Origin: CAZART01 sp964487555
Lineage (GTDB): Bacteria; Bacteroidota; Rhodothermia; Rhodothermales; VXPQ01
Direction: 5' to 3'
Assembly: GCA_964487555.1 (NCBI GenBank)
Contig: CAZART010000070.1
Coordinates: forward strand, 1-27,826
Length of the DNA: 27,826 nt
Numbering within the stretch: position 1 is the first letter of the stretch; every line of letters starts with the position of its first letter. Under the pieces are notes generated by a model that saw only the letters and a list, made by a program, of their open reading frames with translations, was not told where the DNA came from and ran no database searches. The position numbers and the translations under genes are program-made. Of this stretch, positions 8,083-16,499 are shown one piece after another.

Positions 8083-8529
8083 TCAAGACGCCGGTCCGCG
8101 CTCGCAGAACGCTTTTACAAGGTCGAGATCTTTCTCGATCTCCTTCTTGATCATACCCCGAATCAGCGGCGTGGTCAACCTGGCCGACAGCGTGTGGGGG
8201 CGCGCTTCCATTACCATCTCGAGGCGGGTGCCGTCGCCTAGCGGCGCGGTGGTGAACACAGTGTCCCATACGGCGCCGTGGCTATCGGAAACCAGACGTA
8301 CGCGTTCGTTGGATACGTACTCCGTGACCTCCAGCGTCGTGGATGCTTCCCGATTTTTCATGATGCGCGTCTCCCGGAAGCGGGTGCCGACGCCCGACTT
8401 TTGGCCCGATAGAAACTCCACGGATTGGATGTGCGGAATCGCCGTTGAGAATTGTTCGATGTCGGCAACGGTCGCAAAGACTCTATCTACAGGCGCGGCG
8501 ATATCCTTTGTGAGGGTGATCGTCGTCAT
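8083..8529 (-). CDS. SRPBCC-family (START/polyketide-cyclase-like) protein
   Basis: This 148-residue protein has the helix-grip pattern. It runs from TKDIAAPVDRVFATVADIEQ, through a central strand set (GVGTRFRETRI, TTLEVTEYV), to a long C-terminal helix (MIKKEIEKDLDLVKAFCE). Such proteins bind hydrophobic ligands in a deep cavity. The ligand cannot be inferred here. It is separated from the DUF885 gene by 159 bp. No ribosome binding site is obvious. Confidence 0.85.
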   Translation of the reverse strand: MTTITLTKDIAAPVDRVFATVADIEQFSTAIPHIQSVEFLSGQKSGVGTRFRETRIMKNREASTTLEVTEYVSNERVRLVSDSHGAVWDTVFTTAPLGDGTRLEMVMEARPHTLSARLTTPLIRGMIKKEIEKDLDLVKAFCERGPAS

Positions 8530-9037
8530 GATGCTGACCTACACCAAGCGGCTCCGTCCGGCAGCCAATCTTATAGCCGAGGTGACATACCCTAATGCTC
8601 GGCCCCTTTTATCGATCTTCGCGAAATAAGATATGTATTCGATTCGCACCTCACAATGCTCTCAGCGGGATCGATTACCGTCGATCCGTCGGCCCTATAC
8701 GTCAGCAATCAGCGCTTGGATCGACCCTCGGAGGCCGCATGTCGAATCCCATCCTTTCATGCTTTAGACCAGGGCGATTCGTAGAATGGGGATATTAATT
8801 CGTCAATTAGCCCCATATACCGATGCCTTCGACCATGAGCACGATCGGATTGGCCAGCGACTTGGCCGCGCACCGCGCGGGTGAGATCGGCGTGCGGAAG
8901 GTAATGGGCTTCCGTCGATAGCATCATCAACTCGCCGGCGCAGCGGCACTCGGCATAGCTCTGCCGACGGTCGGCTTCCCGGCCGCGCTTGTCGAACCCA
9001 AATAGGCGCTCGAGCCCGAGCAAATAGAGAGCGTATC
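8530..9037. other. Gene-poor spacer with a possible decayed minus-strand gene
   Basis: No gene can be supported with confidence. On the minus strand, 8757-9056 is open for 99 codons with high GC at third positions in its first half. In a second frame, 8807-8923 reads RRKPITFRTPISPARCAAKS and ends LMVEGIGIWG. The switch suggests a frameshifted remnant. Its stop lies inside an imperfect hairpin (8786-8791 ATGGGG pairs with 8811-8816 CCCCAT, with TAATT/AATTA inside). I find no homology to name. Confidence 0.35.
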
Positions 9038-9568
9038 TTGACGTCGAACGACACATCGCCGGGTTTCCTTCGAGCCTTTAGCGCAGGCTTTGCCGGCGGG
9101 CTGGCCTGGATCGCCGGCATGATGCTCCTCTTCGGCCCGGCACAGGCGATTCTCGCGGATCCGGGCTTTCAAAGCCGGAAATTCTTATTCATCATGGGGC
9201 AGCTCTCACCCCTGCCGCGCACGGCTGAAAATGCGTGGATTCTCCCTGTAGGCCTGCTCGCCATCGGAGTGATCTACGGTGTCGTTTACCATTTCGTCAG
9301 GAAGGCATTTTCAAGAAAGCCATGGTGGAGCAAGGGGCTACAGTTCGGATCGGTAGCCTGGGCGCTGATGGTGCCGTGGTTCGAGTTTTATCTTCCGTGG
9401 AATGTGATGCACGAACCGATCATGCTGGTCGTTATAGAAATGGTGATGTGGTTCGGCGTGATGAGTATTGTGGGACTCGCGATTGCAGGGGTATATGAAT
9501 GGCAAATTGTCGAAGGGGAGGCAGATCGGCCGCTTCACCCCTCTTCTCCTCCCTCTCGTCCACACTGA
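9038..9568 (+). CDS. Four-helix integral membrane protein, unknown function
   Basis: This 176-residue inner-membrane protein has hydrophobic segments at about 14-37, 66-86, 103-122 and 125-149. A conserved-looking stretch, GVVYHFVRKAF, follows the second helix, and a PWFEFYLPWNV motif lies near the third. The start is TTG 9038 with a weak AGAGAG site upstream. The C-terminal 20 residues are Pro/Ser-rich and overlap the 3' end of the convergent sigma-factor gene by 34 bp. Function not recognised. Confidence 0.75.
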   Translation: MTSNDTSPGFLRAFSAGFAGGLAWIAGMMLLFGPAQAILADPGFQSRKFLFIMGQLSPLPRTAENAWILPVGLLAIGVIYGVVYHFVRKAFSRKPWWSKGLQFGSVAWALMVPWFEFYLPWNVMHEPIMLVVIEMVMWFGVMSIVGLAIAGVYEWQIVEGEADRPLHPSSPPSRPH

Positions 9569-10203
9569 CCGCCCCTACATGGATCGTCATGGGGATGCAG
9601 CCGCTGGAATGACACGGCCCGGCCTTCTTCGCCGAACTCGACCGCGCAGCAGCGCTGCAGCAGGTCACCCAGCAGCGCCCGTGCCCGCTGCACGCGCGAC
9701 TTGGCTCCTGAGAGGGAAAGCCCGAGTGCATCGGCCACCTCCTGCTGCGTTTTGCCTTCCACATCAGCCATGCGGAGCGGCCTACCGTACTTCTCAGGCA
9801 GTTCGTCGATCATCGGACGCAGCCATGAGAGCACCTCTTCGTGTACGTCGTGTGGGCCAAAATACGGGCTTAGATTGTCGGGCGGCGCCGTCTCGACCGA
9901 TGCAACGTCATTGGCGGCATCTATGAGGACCGGATCCGCCGTGACGCGCCGGCCGCGGGCGCGGTAGTGGTCCGCCACGGTGCGGCGAGCGATGGTGTAG
10001 AGCCAGGCTTCTACGTTTTCCACCTCGTTCAGCCTTGACGCGCCGGCATGGATGCGCAAGAAGACTTCCTGCAACGCGTCCTTCGCGTCGGCCTTCGACG
10101 GAAGCCGCCGCACCAGGAAACCCATCAAATCCCTTCGAAAGCGGAGCCAGAGCGTTTCCAGTGTGGCTGTGCGCTCCTGCATGTCCTCGTCGGTGTCACT
10201 CAT
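9535..10203 (-). CDS. ECF-type RNA polymerase sigma factor, SigZ-like
   Basis: Region sigma-2 (about 15-85) includes KADAKDALQEVFLRIHA and the promoter-melting segment VEAWLYTIARRTVADHYRAR. Region sigma-4 (about 127-183) includes KTQQEVADALGLSLSGAKSR, the -35-recognising helix-turn-helix. A tail follows with Cys185-Cys186 and Cys209/Cys214, the kind of Cys-rich ending found in SigZ-like proteins. I start at ATG 10203, although ATG 10212 three codons upstream is equally possible. No anti-sigma gene is adjacent, so the cysteine tail may do the sensing itself. That last point is inference. Confidence 0.88.
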   Translation of the reverse strand: MSDTDEDMQERTATLETLWLRFRRDLMGFLVRRLPSKADAKDALQEVFLRIHAGASRLNEVENVEAWLYTIARRTVADHYRARGRRVTADPVLIDAANDVASVETAPPDNLSPYFGPHDVHEEVLSWLRPMIDELPEKYGRPLRMADVEGKTQQEVADALGLSLSGAKSRVQRARALLGDLLQRCCAVEFGEEGRAVSFQRLHPHDDPCRGGQCGREGGEEG

Positions 10204-10249
10204 TCGCAGCATGTCTCTTGGCCGCTTCCCGGCCCGCTCGGGCCGAGGG

Positions 10250-10543
10250 GTGATCGGCGGTGGTCGAACCCCGTGTAGGATCCGGTGTCCTGAAAGCATT
10301 CGATGGCGACACGCTGAGTTAAACCAATCGGTTCCGCCCGCACGTGATCGTATCGCAGAGCTGCTGGAGGACGATCTCTCCGAAGCGGTCCGCGTCCTTC
10401 GAACCGCGCGGGCCGACCATTCCGACGTCGATCTTGTGAGCATGCGGACGCTCGTCTTAACGGTGTTCCGCGCGCGGCATCGCGGCGCGGAGGAAGATGT
10501 CGTCCTGCTCAATCAGCTAAAGCTTGAAATTATCCCTGAATAG
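10250..10543 (+). other. Coding-like fragment, identity unknown
   Basis: From about 10335 to the TAG at 10541-10543 the plus frame has natural codon use and a helical, Leu/Glu-rich product (LLEDDLSEAVRVLRTARADH, then VVLLNQLKLEIIPE). The only upstream start is GTG 10250 with no properly spaced ribosome binding site, and the sequence before it is antisense to the sigma-factor gene. It may be the 3' remnant of a truncated gene. The minus strand here has no coding character. Confidence 0.25.
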
Positions 10544-10605
10544 CTGATCACATCCCTTCGCGAGTCCACGCGTCGGATGACAGTGAAAGGCAGAGGCCGA
10601 TCGTC

Positions 10606-10845
10606 CTACTCTCCACCGTTCTGAAAGTGTGCCAGGTCGTGACGGCGGATCAAGGTGCGCAGGTACGCCAGGGCATTTGTTTTCGTCAACGTCACTTCGA
10701 TCATTCCGACGCGAAGGTGTACGTGGCCGCTCTCGCAAAGCCACCCTTCCAGCAGCCCTCGCTCGAGGGCGCGTTCGATCAAGTCGTCGAGCGAAAGCTT
10801 CGTCAGATCTGATCCTCCCATGGGCTGCTCTTTCTCTCCATGCAT
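10606..10845 (-). CDS. Small hypothetical protein (79 aa)
   Basis: A short protein with a plausible fold: helix LSLDDLIERALERGLLEG, a strand pair (HVHLRVGMIEVTLT) and a C-terminal helix (NALAYLRTLIRRHDLAHF). AAGG lies six bases before the ATG. I do not recognise it. It lies between the sigma factor and the thioredoxin-like protein on the same strand, with long spacers on both sides. Confidence 0.6.
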   Translation of the reverse strand: MHGEKEQPMGGSDLTKLSLDDLIERALERGLLEGWLCESGHVHLRVGMIEVTLTKTNALAYLRTLIRRHDLAHFQNGGE

Positions 10846-10908
10846 TGCACCCTTCGCTCCATACGTATAGGCCCCCGCTCAAATCTACGGGTGCAAAATG
10901 GAGCGTGC

Positions 10909-10948
10909 GTAGTGTATGAGCGCCCTTTTCGTGGCGCTCAGACACTAC
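10909..10948. repeat. 16-bp inverted repeat with one mismatch
   Basis: GTAGTGTATGAGCGCC (10909-10924) pairs with 10933-10948 over an 8-base loop with 15 of 16 positions matching. It lies between the thioredoxin-like gene (ends 11124) and the 79-residue gene, so on the minus strand it could end or stabilise the former's transcript. It has no U-tract. The left arm with flank (GAGCGTGCGTAGTGTATG) recurs with two changes at about 15060. Confidence 0.55.
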
Positions 10949-11123
10949 CGCCGAGGCAATCAGACCCTATTTGCGTTCGACCTCCGGCGTTCCTTGAGCA
11001 TCGTCATACCCTGAGCCGGCTCTCAAGGATAACGTTCATCGGAGAACGACAAAACGCTTCGTGTGGCGCGCTCCGTCACTCGGCTCGTGGCGATGGCCGC
11101 CGGATCTTCACGTGACCCTCCTT

Positions 11124-11645
11124 CTATTGACCGCGCCCCACGGCCCCCGTCAGCGGATCTGTAATCTTGATCTTCCGGATCCAGCGCAGCGTCTCCTCAA
11201 GCTGCAGATCGGTAATCATGCCTCCTCCAGCCATGTGGTATTGTGCAGGCGGTCCCAGTTCCCGAAGGTCGAGTACAAAGAACGGAACGACCTCCTTCTC
11301 AGGCACCTCTGGATGGTACGACCTCAACAATTCCTCTCCTTCCTCGCTGTCCAGATTAACGGCATACCGAGAAAAGCTGCGGTTGATGTAGTCGGCGATT
11401 CGAGCATAACCGAAGATGCTGCGCTCTATTTTTTCACTGCCCGGATGCGCGCTGCGGTAGAAATAGATCAGAAGATCGCCGTCGTGGTGCTGCAGGGCCG
11501 CTTCTGTAGCGGCCTCGAACGTCTGATGTGGGAAGGTCACGTGGCTGCCCCGGAAGACCACTTGTGCGCGGCAGGGTAAGGCTGCTTCTAGAGACAAGAG
11601 GAAGAGCAAGGAGCCAAGAATGTGCGGCCGCATAAGATTACACAC
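11124..11645 (-). CDS. Secreted thioredoxin-fold protein lacking the CXXC motif
   Basis: A signal peptide (MRPHILGSLLFLLSLEAALP, cleavage after CRAQ) precedes a thioredoxin-like domain. The strand DLLIYFYRS is followed by AHPGSEKI where active thioredoxins carry WCxxC. Then come helix GYARIADYINRSF, strand YAVNLDSEEG, and VPFFVLDL with the cis-Pro position. The missing cysteines rule out disulfide chemistry, so it probably has a binding or chaperone role in the periplasm. ATG 11645 and ATG 11633 are both possible starts. The second places the signal directly at the N-terminus. Confidence 0.7.
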   Translation of the reverse strand: MCNLMRPHILGSLLFLLSLEAALPCRAQVVFRGSHVTFPHQTFEAATEAALQHHDGDLLIYFYRSAHPGSEKIERSIFGYARIADYINRSFSRYAVNLDSEEGEELLRSYHPEVPEKEVVPFFVLDLRELGPPAQYHMAGGGMITDLQLEETLRWIRKIKITDPLTGAVGRGQ

Positions 11646-11973
11646 ATCGTTCGTTGAACGCGCACCGCCGTAACGGCCTTGCCCTCACTGACGCCGCCGG
11701 CGATTGGAATATTAGAACCAATGTAGATGCAGTCGCGCCTCGATGCAAAAGATGCGCGCGCAGCCACTATTGTTGAGGCAGTTAAACCTCATCGGCGTGG
11801 GCGGCAGCAATTATGCGACGACTCCCTCTCAACGCCTGCCGATGCCGATCCATTCGAGCCCATACAGCTCAACGCCGACTTGTGCGGGATGACTTCGAAT
11901 CGTTGCATACCTATTTTGCATTCGACCCTACTTCACCGATCTCGTTGTTACCTCGATTGACGCCTGAAAGAAC
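11646..11973. other. Divergent intergenic region
   Basis: No supported gene. It separates the minus-strand thioredoxin-like gene from the plus-strand STAS-like gene, so it should contain both promoters. A 77-codon plus frame (11727-11960) has unnatural composition and no ribosome binding site. Confidence 0.4.
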
Positions 11974-12390
11974 ATGCCCGAAAGCATTCCTGTTACGTAT
12001 GAAGGCAGCTACTGTACGCTGTCGATAAACTCCCCCGCCGCCGGAGTGGTCGTGCTGCGTATCACCGGCACGGACGTGGGAGAATTGGGCGCGCTGCCCA
12101 TGCGTGAGTTGGAAAATCACCTATCCGATCACCGCTCAATCGCATTGTTCATCGATGCTCGGGCGACGAAAGGTGCCTCCACCGAAGTCAGCAGCGACTG
12201 GGCGCTCTGGCTCGCCGCGCACCGATCTCGTTTCACGCAAATCAACATGCTCACGGGGTCGCGCTTCATCCGAATCACCGCCGGGTTCGTACGCAGTTTC
12301 GCCGGCCTGGAGGACCTCATGTGCATTTATACGGATGCGGACGCCTTCGATGAGGCCCTCGTTTCATCGATTGCCGACGCCGCCGGGTGA
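11974..12390 (+). CDS. STAS/SpoIIAA-like domain protein
   Basis: A 138-residue cytosolic protein. The arrangement VVVLRITGTDVG, then ELENHLSDHRSIALFIDARA, then a helix DWALWLAAHRSRF and INMLTGSRFIRITAGFVRSF resembles STAS/SpoIIAA-like domains that bind small ligands or partner proteins. I cannot see the phosphorylated serine of anti-anti-sigma factors with confidence. The start has no strong Shine-Dalgarno. It is 72 bp upstream of the next gene on the same strand, which may be co-transcribed. Confidence 0.65.
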   Translation: MPESIPVTYEGSYCTLSINSPAAGVVVLRITGTDVGELGALPMRELENHLSDHRSIALFIDARATKGASTEVSSDWALWLAAHRSRFTQINMLTGSRFIRITAGFVRSFAGLEDLMCIYTDADAFDEALVSSIADAAG

Positions 12391-12462
12391 TGGTCGTCGG
12401 CTCCCGGGCACAATCCGCTGTATCATGCCGTAGATGCAACCTGCTCGATCTGGAGGTAGGCC

Positions 12463-12915
12463 ATGAACGCTTCTTCCGTTGTACTCGTGATCCTGACGCT
12501 CGTCCTACTCCTCTGGATTGGACTTAGCATCACACGCACGGCCACTACACGCTACTTCCAAAAAGTTTCAGCAGCCTACGATACGTATTATCAGGCAAAC
12601 CGGAGTGAGGCTGGCGAGATGCCTCCGCCCGCTCGATGGGATTTTGGGAAAGGCAAACTCGTGCCGATTCCCCCGGAAGAGATTGCGGTGGATTCCTCCT
12701 CCGTATCACCGGATCCGGAGCATTCCTTCTATCCGGAAGCACAGCAAATGCAGGTTCATCTGGTCAGGGAAGGAGAAGCGGCACCCGCGCCGTTCTGGGT
12801 TCTGGGCCTGGCCTTCGGGAAGAAGTTGGCGAGGATCTCCCCTCTGCTATTTCACGGAGGATTTGCCGCGCTCGCGATCGGGCTGGGCGTGATTGCCCTG
12901 AAGTTGAGGATGTAG
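12463..12915 (+). CDS. Two-helix membrane protein, unknown function
   Basis: A 150-residue protein with an N-terminal transmembrane helix (about 5-23, VVLVILTLVLLLWIGLSI), a Pro-rich soluble loop of about 100 residues and a C-terminal helix (about 128-147, FAALAIGLGVIALKL). The start is well supported by GGAGG eight bases upstream. The family is not recognised. Its position behind the STAS-like gene suggests possible co-expression only. Confidence 0.72.
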   Translation: MNASSVVLVILTLVLLLWIGLSITRTATTRYFQKVSAAYDTYYQANRSEAGEMPPPARWDFGKGKLVPIPPEEIAVDSSSVSPDPEHSFYPEAQQMQVHLVREGEAAPAPFWVLGLAFGKKLARISPLLFHGGFAALAIGLGVIALKLRM

Positions 12916-13353
12916 CAAGTGCGGTATCACGGCGTTGCACCGGAGCCAGAGTAGCGCAAAAGATTCTAAGGGGGCCGGACCTTAATGAAAGGTATCGAGA
13001 CCTACGACCCTGCCAACTATTTGCCAATCGAAAGATATGTGTGGCCCCAGTTGTGCACATCTCCTGCGGTCGGCGACGAACCGGTCCCCGGGTCGCACGC
13101 CGACTTTGCGCCGAGCGATGCATGGCGTCATTCCTCAGCCTCACGCTAATGCGGCTCGGGATTGGGAGATGGGCGTTCGTTGTCGGTCAGACGCTGCTCG
13201 TTAACGCGGGGTGAACGGATTGACGGCGGTTGGGGGTTAGTGGGATTGTTGATCGGCGATTCGGAGCGCCGATTGAAATAGCACGCATGCCTGAGGAACC
13301 GACCCGAAATCGGTGAATTACAGCGGGCTCAACTAATTCCCGTCTCCCTGCCC
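12916..13353. other. Intergenic region, no gene seen
   Basis: I find no supported gene, RNA or terminator. The longest frames have no coding composition. The stretch contains small imperfect inverted repeats (for example around 13254-13275, CGGCGATTCGGAGCGCCG) of uncertain meaning. The promoter of the propeller lipoprotein gene should lie in its right part. Confidence 0.4.
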
Positions 13354-14490
13354 ATGCTCCGAGTTGTTGCTGCCGCCGGTGCATTAGCGCTGCTGCTTAC
13401 GATTGTCGGCTGCGATTCCGTGTCGGAACTCCGTCCTGTCTGGGAAACCGTCGATCTCCTGAGCGGAGCCTCGCAAGTGACGGTCGACGACTCGGGCACA
13501 TTCTTCGTTCTCGCGTTCAACCCGGACCGGCCGGAAAACGGCGCCCCCTTTTCTCTTTTCAAACGCGAGAAGGAAACGGGTCCATGGTCGAGTATAGCGA
13601 TACCAACGGATTTTGAGGCGTACGCCATCCGGACCACGCCCGGCGGGACACTCTACACGTGGGGCTATGATCGCAGCCGGACGCATTCTCATGATTGGGG
13701 GATCATTAAGTCAACAGACGGTGCGAAATCATGGGAGCGTCTCCCTCCAACGGCCGCTCCCGGCATTTCGGATCCGTATGAGCTGTCTTCCGATGACAAC
13801 GGCTGGGTTGTTGTCACTTCGACGTTCGGACTGCTGGTATCCCGAGATGGTGGAGCTTCATGGGATCAAACGTGGCCAGTCGAGTTGCCCGCACACGACC
13901 AGTACCTCGCCGGCGGCGCCAACTTGTGCCGGAATGGTGTCGCCTACGTGAATTTCGTTACGATTGTATATGCCCCTGAGACCGGGCGCTATCTGCATAC
14001 TTCGGCGCGGATCTGGGCGACTCGTGACGGCGGTCGATCATGGCGACAGACCGATCTTCCGGAAATTCGCAACACTATGTATCGCGGCTTTACTGAGGGG
14101 GCGGACGGAACGGTTTATCTCTCCGGTGGCGAAAGCATATATCGGACTTTTGACGAGGGTGCAACGTGGTCGATCCTGAATGCCCCGCCGGACGTTGATG
14201 AGATCTTCGCGCTCGCTCACAACGCGTCAGGACATCTCGTCGCCGGGGCGACACTGAGGGACAAGGACTACGGATACACCTTCTACATCTCGGCTGACGG
14301 CGGCGTCTCCTGGTTGCCATACGACGAGCTCGATGCTCGGACGCCGTTTCGAAGCCGCATCAGATATCTACCTTCGGGAAACGGACTCCACCGTCCTATG
14401 CCATTTGTGAAGCGTACTGCATCCGGGAGAATGTACGCATTCATAACCGAGTACAGTGGCCCGTTTGGATCCCTCTATCGCACGCTGTAG
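13354..14490 (+). CDS. Lipoprotein with Asp-box (BNR) beta-propeller
   Basis: A lipoprotein signal ends in the lipobox IVGC at residues 17-20, so the protein is anchored in the envelope. The 358-residue mature part carries five Asp-box repeats: STDGAKSW, SRDGGASW, TRDGGRSW, TFDEGATW and SADGGVSW. These mark successive blades of a sialidase-like or YCF48-like propeller. Catalytic residues of true sialidases are not evident, so a structural, binding or photosystem-factor-like scaffold role is more likely than glycosidase activity. It stands alone. The next genic trace is the sorting-domain remnant on the other strand. Confidence 0.85.
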   Translation: MLRVVAAAGALALLLTIVGCDSVSELRPVWETVDLLSGASQVTVDDSGTFFVLAFNPDRPENGAPFSLFKREKETGPWSSIAIPTDFEAYAIRTTPGGTLYTWGYDRSRTHSHDWGIIKSTDGAKSWERLPPTAAPGISDPYELSSDDNGWVVVTSTFGLLVSRDGGASWDQTWPVELPAHDQYLAGGANLCRNGVAYVNFVTIVYAPETGRYLHTSARIWATRDGGRSWRQTDLPEIRNTMYRGFTEGADGTVYLSGGESIYRTFDEGATWSILNAPPDVDEIFALAHNASGHLVAGATLRDKDYGYTFYISADGGVSWLPYDELDARTPFRSRIRYLPSGNGLHRPMPFVKRTASGRMYAFITEYSGPFGSLYRTL

Positions 14491-14546
14491 CGCTACCTGC
14501 TAATTCGCCGATACTACGTTTCGGATGTTAACCGACTTGTGCGTTG

Positions 14547-14757
14547 CTAATCGGTATAGGTATTTCCCCCGGTCTGCGCGGTAGCATCGAACGGCAACCT
14601 ATAGGTTCCGGCTGCGAGCATCTCATCGACGGGGACGGCAAGCCGGCGGCCGAGCGCGTCGACAACCGTCACCTCGAACGTGCTGCGCCGCCGACAATGA
14701 AGAAGCGGATCTGCACGCCGGTAACAGACGGCGATGGGCGATGGGACGCGCAGCTTC
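14547..14757 (-). pseudogene. Remnant of a C-terminal sorting-domain (T9SS/FlgD-like) gene
   Basis: The minus strand reads the end of a typical C-terminal secretion/sorting domain: FEVTVVDALGRRLAVPVDEM, then LAAGTYRLPFDA, then a stop at 14547. The preceding part of the same domain (PSPSVTGVQIRFFIVGGAA, 14690-14757) is in another frame, so a frameshift splits it. Nothing upstream restores the rest of the protein, and the usual final strand after the FDA motif is missing. This is a decayed gene end beside the first tRNA-derived core. Confidence 0.6.
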
Positions 14758-14799
14758 AAGTTTTCTGCCCGGGATGACGTGCAAGAGCCATGAGCGAAA

Positions 14800-14825
14800 G
14801 CCCGCCATCCTCTCGAGTGGCGGGC
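14800..14825 (-). terminator. Hairpin beyond the displaced tRNA 3' end
   Basis: GCCCGCC (14800-14806) and GGCGGGC (14819-14825) form a 7-bp GC stem with a 12-base loop. Read on the minus strand it directly follows the tRNA-derived core and CCA, and is followed by TTTCG. It fits a weak intrinsic terminator, possibly the original terminator of tRNA-Glu before insertions separated the two. Confidence 0.5.
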
Positions 14826-14826
14826 C

Positions 14827-14847
14827 TGGTACCGCGTACGGGATTTG
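14827..14847. repeat. tRNA-Glu 3'-end core, copy 1 (outer attachment site)
   Basis: This contains the 19-bp core GTACCGCGTACGGGATTTG (14829-14847). On the minus strand it is the T-loop, T-stem 3' arm and acceptor 3' arm of the tRNA-Glu gene, followed here by an encoded CCA. The match to the intact tRNA also continues two bases further into the T-loop (AA at 14848-14849). It is in direct orientation with the other copies at 20897 and 27774 and is the outermost of the three. Confidence 0.8.
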
Positions 14848-15134
14848 AAGACGAGTGACATCCTGTCCTTGAGGCAAAGCTCGACAAACGGTGTCATCGA
14901 ACGTAATCGAGACAAAGAATTGTGGACACTATTTGGACCAGTGCTCTTCACCATCCCTTGCGTAAAGCACCTCGGGTTGTAGCGCCATTTTGTTATTGCC
15001 TCAACCTTTTGTACCGTCACTTCATTCCTAGCCAAATAGGGCGTGCTACACCGAGCACGAGCGGGTGTAGTGTATGCTAGGTGCACGTTCTTTAAGGGCA
15101 AGAATTTTCTTGACCCCAAACAAAGGAGGCGACC

Positions 15135-15581
15135 ATGAAGGTGTTATCTCTTTGTGCTTTCGTCCTGTTGATTATCTCTTACCCCAGCTTCGGACAAGAT
15201 GCAAATCCGCTCGTCGGAGCGTGGGAACTCATCTACGGCAAGTACAGCGTTCCCGGCGAAACTTCTTTTACGGAAATGAACCAACCTGACCGTCCGTTCG
15301 GGTTCAAAGTCTTTTCCCCGGAACATTTCGCCTTTGTAAATCAAGACGAAGACGGAACGTTTTCCCTTGCTAGCGCGGGTCCCTATAGGATCGATGGCGA
15401 CAGGTATATTGAGACGCACAGATGGGCTTCAAACGGGACCGAAGTGCATACCAGTACCTATGAGTTCAGAATTAGGAGAGATACGCTGTATATGTCTGGA
15501 CCGATCTTGATCGTTGATGTCGACGGCCAGGAGATGGAACTGCCCTTTCAGCTGGAGGAGATCAGAATTCGGGCTAAATAG
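15135..15581 (+). CDS. Secreted lipocalin-like protein
   Basis: A signal peptide (about 1-20, ending SFGQ) is followed by a 128-residue beta-rich domain. It opens with NPLVGAWELIYGKYSVPG, the usual start of small lipocalin-like domains, and continues with strands such as GFKVFSPEHFAFV, GPYRIDGDRYIETHRWA and TYEFRIRRDTLYMSG. It probably binds a small hydrophobic ligand in the periplasm; the ligand is unknown. A very strong ribosome binding site (AAAGGAGG) precedes the ATG. Codon use is more AT-rich at third positions than in flanking genes, consistent with acquisition by transfer. Confidence 0.8.
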   Translation: MKVLSLCAFVLLIISYPSFGQDANPLVGAWELIYGKYSVPGETSFTEMNQPDRPFGFKVFSPEHFAFVNQDEDGTFSLASAGPYRIDGDRYIETHRWASNGTEVHTSTYEFRIRRDTLYMSGPILIVDVDGQEMELPFQLEEIRIRAK

Positions 15582-16499
15582 CCTCTGCGCCCAGGTGCAC
15601 CTAACAAGCCTAGGGCCCCCGTAGTCAATAGGCAATAGTCTGTTTTTGGCGGGTCCGGAAGATCCGCCAAAGGATAGGATCTCGAGTCTTCGGCTGGAAT
15701 AGCATCTGACTGCTTCGGGCCGTTCTCTTCGCGGTTACAGCAGCGGATGGAGCGCACTGTACTAAACACTCCTCGGGCGTCGCGCCCTACGCGTAGGGCG
15801 TAGCGGCCGGGAATCGTCGCCCGGCGGACCAACAATTTATCCCGCTACCCGATTCCGAATCCTTCAAGTCGTGGGCTCCGCGATATTTGCGACGCCACCT
15901 GACTAGTTAGTCGGTGAATTCAAATTGAGAGCAGTGCGCCCGCTCTGCCGAAAAGAGCAGAGACCATCGTCCGGGCCTCGGCTGTGTCCAATCAAGCGTT
16001 GCGGAGCTCGTGGGACCGGTTGCCGGTCAGTGAATCGTCCTTCTAAAGTAAAACACAATATGGAACTCGTCTTCGGCTGGATCTGTGGGCGGCGGGGCCT
16101 TGGGTACTCGATGGGCGGCCACAGCGCAGCAAACGGGATTCACCTGCTCTTGATGCCGTATTTCTTTTGAAGGTAAGGCTGTCCCGCTAGGTCAAACTCT
16201 GGGGAAGCTGACAAAAGGGATGGGTCCGTATTTTTCTCCCTGCCGACTCGACAGAGTACCGCACCACCGTGCATATGTGGCGTGAGGATGAGCAAACACT
16301 TATCGAGGCTGGCATTCTTTCTGACCACCGGAGAGAGCCGGCTCCGCGCGACCTCGCGCCCCGTGCACCGGACACCTTCGATTCAGCCAGGTTGCAAGCG
16401 GATCGTCATCCGACCGGATGATTAGCTAATGCCGACACCGTCGAATTAGCGTGGTTTCCTGAGCCGACCCCGCCACCGGTCGAGGTGCTCGTTCCTGAG
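15582..16499. other. Long gene-poor stretch with palindromes
   Basis: No gene is supported over 918 bp. Visible structures are an imperfect 11-bp hairpin (15645-15655 with 15661-15671, 10 of 11 pairs) just after the lipocalin-like gene, and a perfect 18-bp palindrome CGCCCTACGCGTAGGGCG (15783-15800). A 62-codon minus frame (16140-16328) has near-natural composition (for example PEFDLAGQPYLQKKYGIKSR) and may be a gene fragment. Such decay suits an old insertion. Confidence 0.4.

Noticed and set aside
9535..10512. 325-residue version of the sigma factor
   Set aside because: The first 100 or so residues are Ser/Arg-rich and antisense-like. Sigma region 2 begins soon after ATG 10203.
11124..11645. 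Active thioredoxin or disulfide reductase
   Set aside because: The position of the CXXC motif is occupied by residues without cysteine (AHPGS), so redox catalysis is unlikely.
11727..11960. 77-codon plus-strand frame
   Set aside because: No ribosome binding site, unnatural composition, and it lies where divergent promoters are expected.
15783..15800. 18-bp palindrome as an operator for a named regulator
   Set aside because: It is a perfect palindrome but lies in a decayed stretch with no adjacent regulator or promoter, so no function can be assigned.
16140..16328. 62-codon minus frame as a gene
   Set aside because: Composition is almost natural, but there is no ribosome binding site or recognisable domain and the surroundings look decayed. 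It is mentioned only as a possible fragment.
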